In this document: piece by piece, positions 15,854-17,417 of the stretch
Numbering within the stretch: the first letter of the stretch is position 1
Layout: each line of letters begins with the position of its first letter
DNA from: Bacillota bacterium
GTDB taxonomy: Bacteria > Bacillota_I > Bacilli_A > Acholeplasmatales > Acholeplasmataceae
Direction: 5' to 3'
Assembly: GCA_023431045.1 (NCBI GenBank)
Contig: JAEYXZ010000030.1
Coordinates: 1-17,417, forward strand
DNA length: 17,417 nucleotides
The notes under the pieces: model-generated
Told to the model about the DNA's origin: nothing
Database searches by the model: none
Seen by the model: the letters and a program-made list of their open reading frames with translations, nothing else
Position numbers and translations under genes: made by a program

Positions 15854-16612
15854 ATGATATTAAATAGAACAACATGGGAAACAAAGGATATTAAGCCGTT
15901 TTTAGAATATCTTGAAGAGTTTAAACAAACCAATAAAATTGCTTGGTCTAAGAATCTTTTAAACACTCAAATGGAAGTCTTATCAATTCCAACAAAAACG
16001 TTATTTTCAATTGTTAATGAAATTTATCAAGGTAACTATTTATCCTTTTTAGATTTAGATATTTTTTCACACTATGAATCAACAACAATTTATGGGAAAA
16101 TACTATCTAGAATTGATGATTTTCAGTTAATGACAAAGTATTTAAAGGTTTATATGAATCATATGGATTGTTGGGCTCATACCGATATTTTATCGTTTAG
16201 AATTAATGAAGCAAATCGCTTGGATTTTATTAAACTTGCCAAATCATTGATTAGTTCTAATGAATCATTCAAAAGAAGATTGGGATTATTCATTTGGCTT
16301 CAAATGATTAAGGATCATCGGACCCTTGAATTAATTTATGAAAGTATCCATAAGCTTCAAGTGGAAGATGATTATTATGTCATTATGATGGCAGGATGGG
16401 TTTTAAGTGAAAGTATCATCAAATATCCAAATGAAGTCCTTCTGTGGATTCAATCAAATCCAACACTCAATGCAAAAATTGTCAACAAAGCCATTCAAAA
16501 ATGTCGTGAAAGTAGACGATTAACTCAAACTCAAAAAGACACACTTTTAGTTTATAAGAGAAAAGTGGTAAAGCATAAAGAAAAACAAGACTCCTTGGTT
16601 CATCATAAATAA
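15854..16612 (+). CDS. AlkD-like DNA alkylation repair glycosylase
   Basis: The 252-residue, all-helical protein fits the HEAT-like-repeat DNA alkylation repair family (AlkD/AlkC), which excises bulky or cationic alkylated bases. Three key aromatic/acidic positions of AlkD appear at matching spacing: W107 and D111 in CWAHTD (AlkD W109, D113) and W182 in AGWVLSE (AlkD W187). The family ending NKAIQKCRESRRLT is clear, as is the helix FKRRLGLFIWLQM. AGGAA (15843-15847) is too close to ATG 15848 but well placed for ATG 15854, so I use the second. The radC gene follows after 12 bases, so a small repair operon is likely. Substrate range is inferred from the family only. Confidence 0.87.
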   Translation: MILNRTTWETKDIKPFLEYLEEFKQTNKIAWSKNLLNTQMEVLSIPTKTLFSIVNEIYQGNYLSFLDLDIFSHYESTTIYGKILSRIDDFQLMTKYLKVYMNHMDCWAHTDILSFRINEANRLDFIKLAKSLISSNESFKRRLGLFIWLQMIKDHRTLELIYESIHKLQVEDDYYVIMMAGWVLSESIIKYPNEVLLWIQSNPTLNAKIVNKAIQKCRESRRLTQTQKDTLLVYKRKVVKHKEKQDSLVHHK

Positions 16613-16624
16613 AGGAGTTTTTTT

Positions 16625-17299
16625 ATGCGACTAAGTGATTTTGATGAAAAACCAAGAGAAAAGTTAATCCGAATTGGAGCTGAGTCTTTACGGGATGAGG
16701 AATTAATTGCACTCCTCATTCACACTGGAACTAAAGATAAAAGTGTCATTGATGTTTCAAATGAGATTCTAAGTTTGATTCTAAATATTTCATATATTAA
16801 AAATATGACTTATAAGGACTTAAAGGCAATTAGGGGTATCTCGGATGCGAAAGCTACAACCATCCTTGCAGCAGTCGAATTAGGACGTCGTGTAAGGGAT
16901 ATCGAGTCTAACAAGCGAATTCGAATCCAACACATGGATCAAGTCTATCATATGCTTAAAGAGGATTGTTTAACGCTTGAACAAGAACACTTGATAGTGA
17001 TCTGTGTGGATGTTAAAGGTGGAATCTTAAAAAGAGAAACACTCTATATTGGAACTGCTGATACAATTCATGTCTACAATAAAGACATCTATCGGAGTGC
17101 AGTAAAACTAAATGCCTATGGTGTTATTGTCATCCATAATCATCCCTCAGGTGATGCTAAACCTTCTCCCGCTGATATGATGTTCACTTCAAAAATGGCA
17201 GAAGCAGGAGAATATCTAAATGTTCACTTGATTGATCATCTCATTATTGGGGTGAATGAATACTATTCATTTAAAGACCACAAGAAGCATTATTTTTGA
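16625..17299 (+). CDS. radC: RadC family JAB1/MPN-domain protein
   Basis: The 224-residue protein, near the usual length, has a helix-hairpin-helix N-terminus (about 15-85, with LIRIGAESLRDEELIALLI and IRGISDAKA). A JAB1/MPN domain follows with metal motif HNHPSGDAKPSPAD (H171, H173, D184) and an upstream glutamate in LEQEHLIVICVD. Despite the name, a direct role in repair is not established for the family; a metal-dependent nuclease or protease-like activity is presumed. AAGGAG precedes ATG 16625. It ends in TGA, one of the codons showing that TGA is a stop in this organism. In Bacillus radC is next to mreBCD, relevant to the following partial gene. Confidence 0.95.
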   Translation: MRLSDFDEKPREKLIRIGAESLRDEELIALLIHTGTKDKSVIDVSNEILSLILNISYIKNMTYKDLKAIRGISDAKATTILAAVELGRRVRDIESNKRIRIQHMDQVYHMLKEDCLTLEQEHLIVICVDVKGGILKRETLYIGTADTIHVYNKDIYRSAVKLNAYGVIVIHNHPSGDAKPSPADMMFTSKMAEAGEYLNVHLIDHLIIGVNEYYSFKDHKKHYF

Positions 17300-17305
17300 T
17301 ACAAT
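17297..17305 (+). promoter_or_regulatory. Possible extended -10 promoter before the last gene
   Basis: TGATACAAT matches an extended -10 pattern (TG-N-TACAAT) and overlaps the radC stop codon. No -35 is apparent. It may give the downstream gene its own promoter in addition to read-through from radC. Confidence 0.3.
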
Positions 17306-17331
17306 AAAGTATACAAAGGATGTGGTCTAAG

Positions 17332-17417
17332 ATGAAAAAAGATTCAAGTTTAAAATTGTGGTATGCGGTTGGGATTGGTGTGACACTATTAATCCTTATG
17401 ATTCTTGTATCAAGTGT
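17332..17417 (+). CDS. Membrane-anchored protein, N-terminal fragment (runs off the window)
   Basis: The frame is open from ATG 17332 to the window end, giving 28 residues that start MKKDSSLKLWYAVGIGV and continue as a hydrophobic stretch. A short basic N-terminus followed by one membrane segment suggests a membrane anchor or signal peptide. AAAGGA (17315-17320) is an acceptable ribosome site. Position after radC suggests MreC or another envelope or division protein by analogy with Bacillus, but the fragment is too short to name. Confidence 0.6.
   Translation, partial: MKKDSSLKLWYAVGIGVTLLILMILVSS

Noticed and set aside
15781..15966. Minus-strand 61-residue open frame at the alkD-like promoter
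   Set aside because: It overlaps the promoter and start of a real gene and shows no recognisable features.
1..17417. Mobile elements, CRISPR arrays, tRNA or rRNA genes
   Set aside because: I found no transposase-like frame, no regularly spaced direct repeats and no cloverleaf or rRNA-like stretch on reading through the window.

Overview
The window looks like a core chromosomal segment of an AT-rich, low-GC Gram-positive bacterium, most likely an Acholeplasma-type mollicute. The proteins are Bacillus/mollicute-like and the gene order is a compacted version of the Bacillus polA-mutM-coaE-dnaB-dnaI-thrS neighbourhood. TGA is used as a stop (thrS and radC end in TGA) and tryptophans are encoded by TGG. 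This argues against Mycoplasma, Ureaplasma and Spiroplasma, which read TGA as Trp, and fits Acholeplasmataceae or a related lineage with the standard code. The species assignment is inference.

Layout: every gene seen is on the + strand. (1) 2-2099: the 3' end of ftsY, then ylxM and ffh, a signal-recognition-particle operon with successive TAATG overlaps, closed by a hairpin terminator. (2) 2109-2218: an intergenic control region with the terminator, a perfect DnaA box inside an inverted repeat, and an extended -10 promoter. (3) 2219-8237: polA, a fused mutM-coaE gene, a DnaB-like primosome gene and dnaI, all for DNA replication and repair. (4) 8240-8516: a promoter and a threonine T-box leader with mutually exclusive antiterminator and terminator, controlling thrS (8517-10445). 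(5) 10553-13761: an ABC-2 type ATPase and permease pair, then a cysteine-free Mrp-family P-loop ATPase, with overlapping ends. (6) 13774-15737: a condensation-domain acyltransferase interrupted by an in-frame TAA, followed by a zinc-ribbon membrane protein. (7) 15854-17417: an AlkD-like DNA glycosylase, radC, and the start of a membrane-anchored protein that runs off the window.

How the genes work together: blocks 1 and 3 are housekeeping (protein targeting, primosome loading, gap filling, oxidised-base excision). thrS is switched by uncharged tRNA-Thr. Blocks 5 and 6 may form one transcription unit for an envelope or lipid-related process, but their substrates cannot be read from sequence. 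I see no transposon, CRISPR array, tRNA, rRNA or prophage. The points most worth checking are the MutM-CoaE fusion, the in-frame stop in the acyltransferase, the DnaA box in front of polA and the cysteine-free Mrp protein. I did not find a clearly new multi-gene system.
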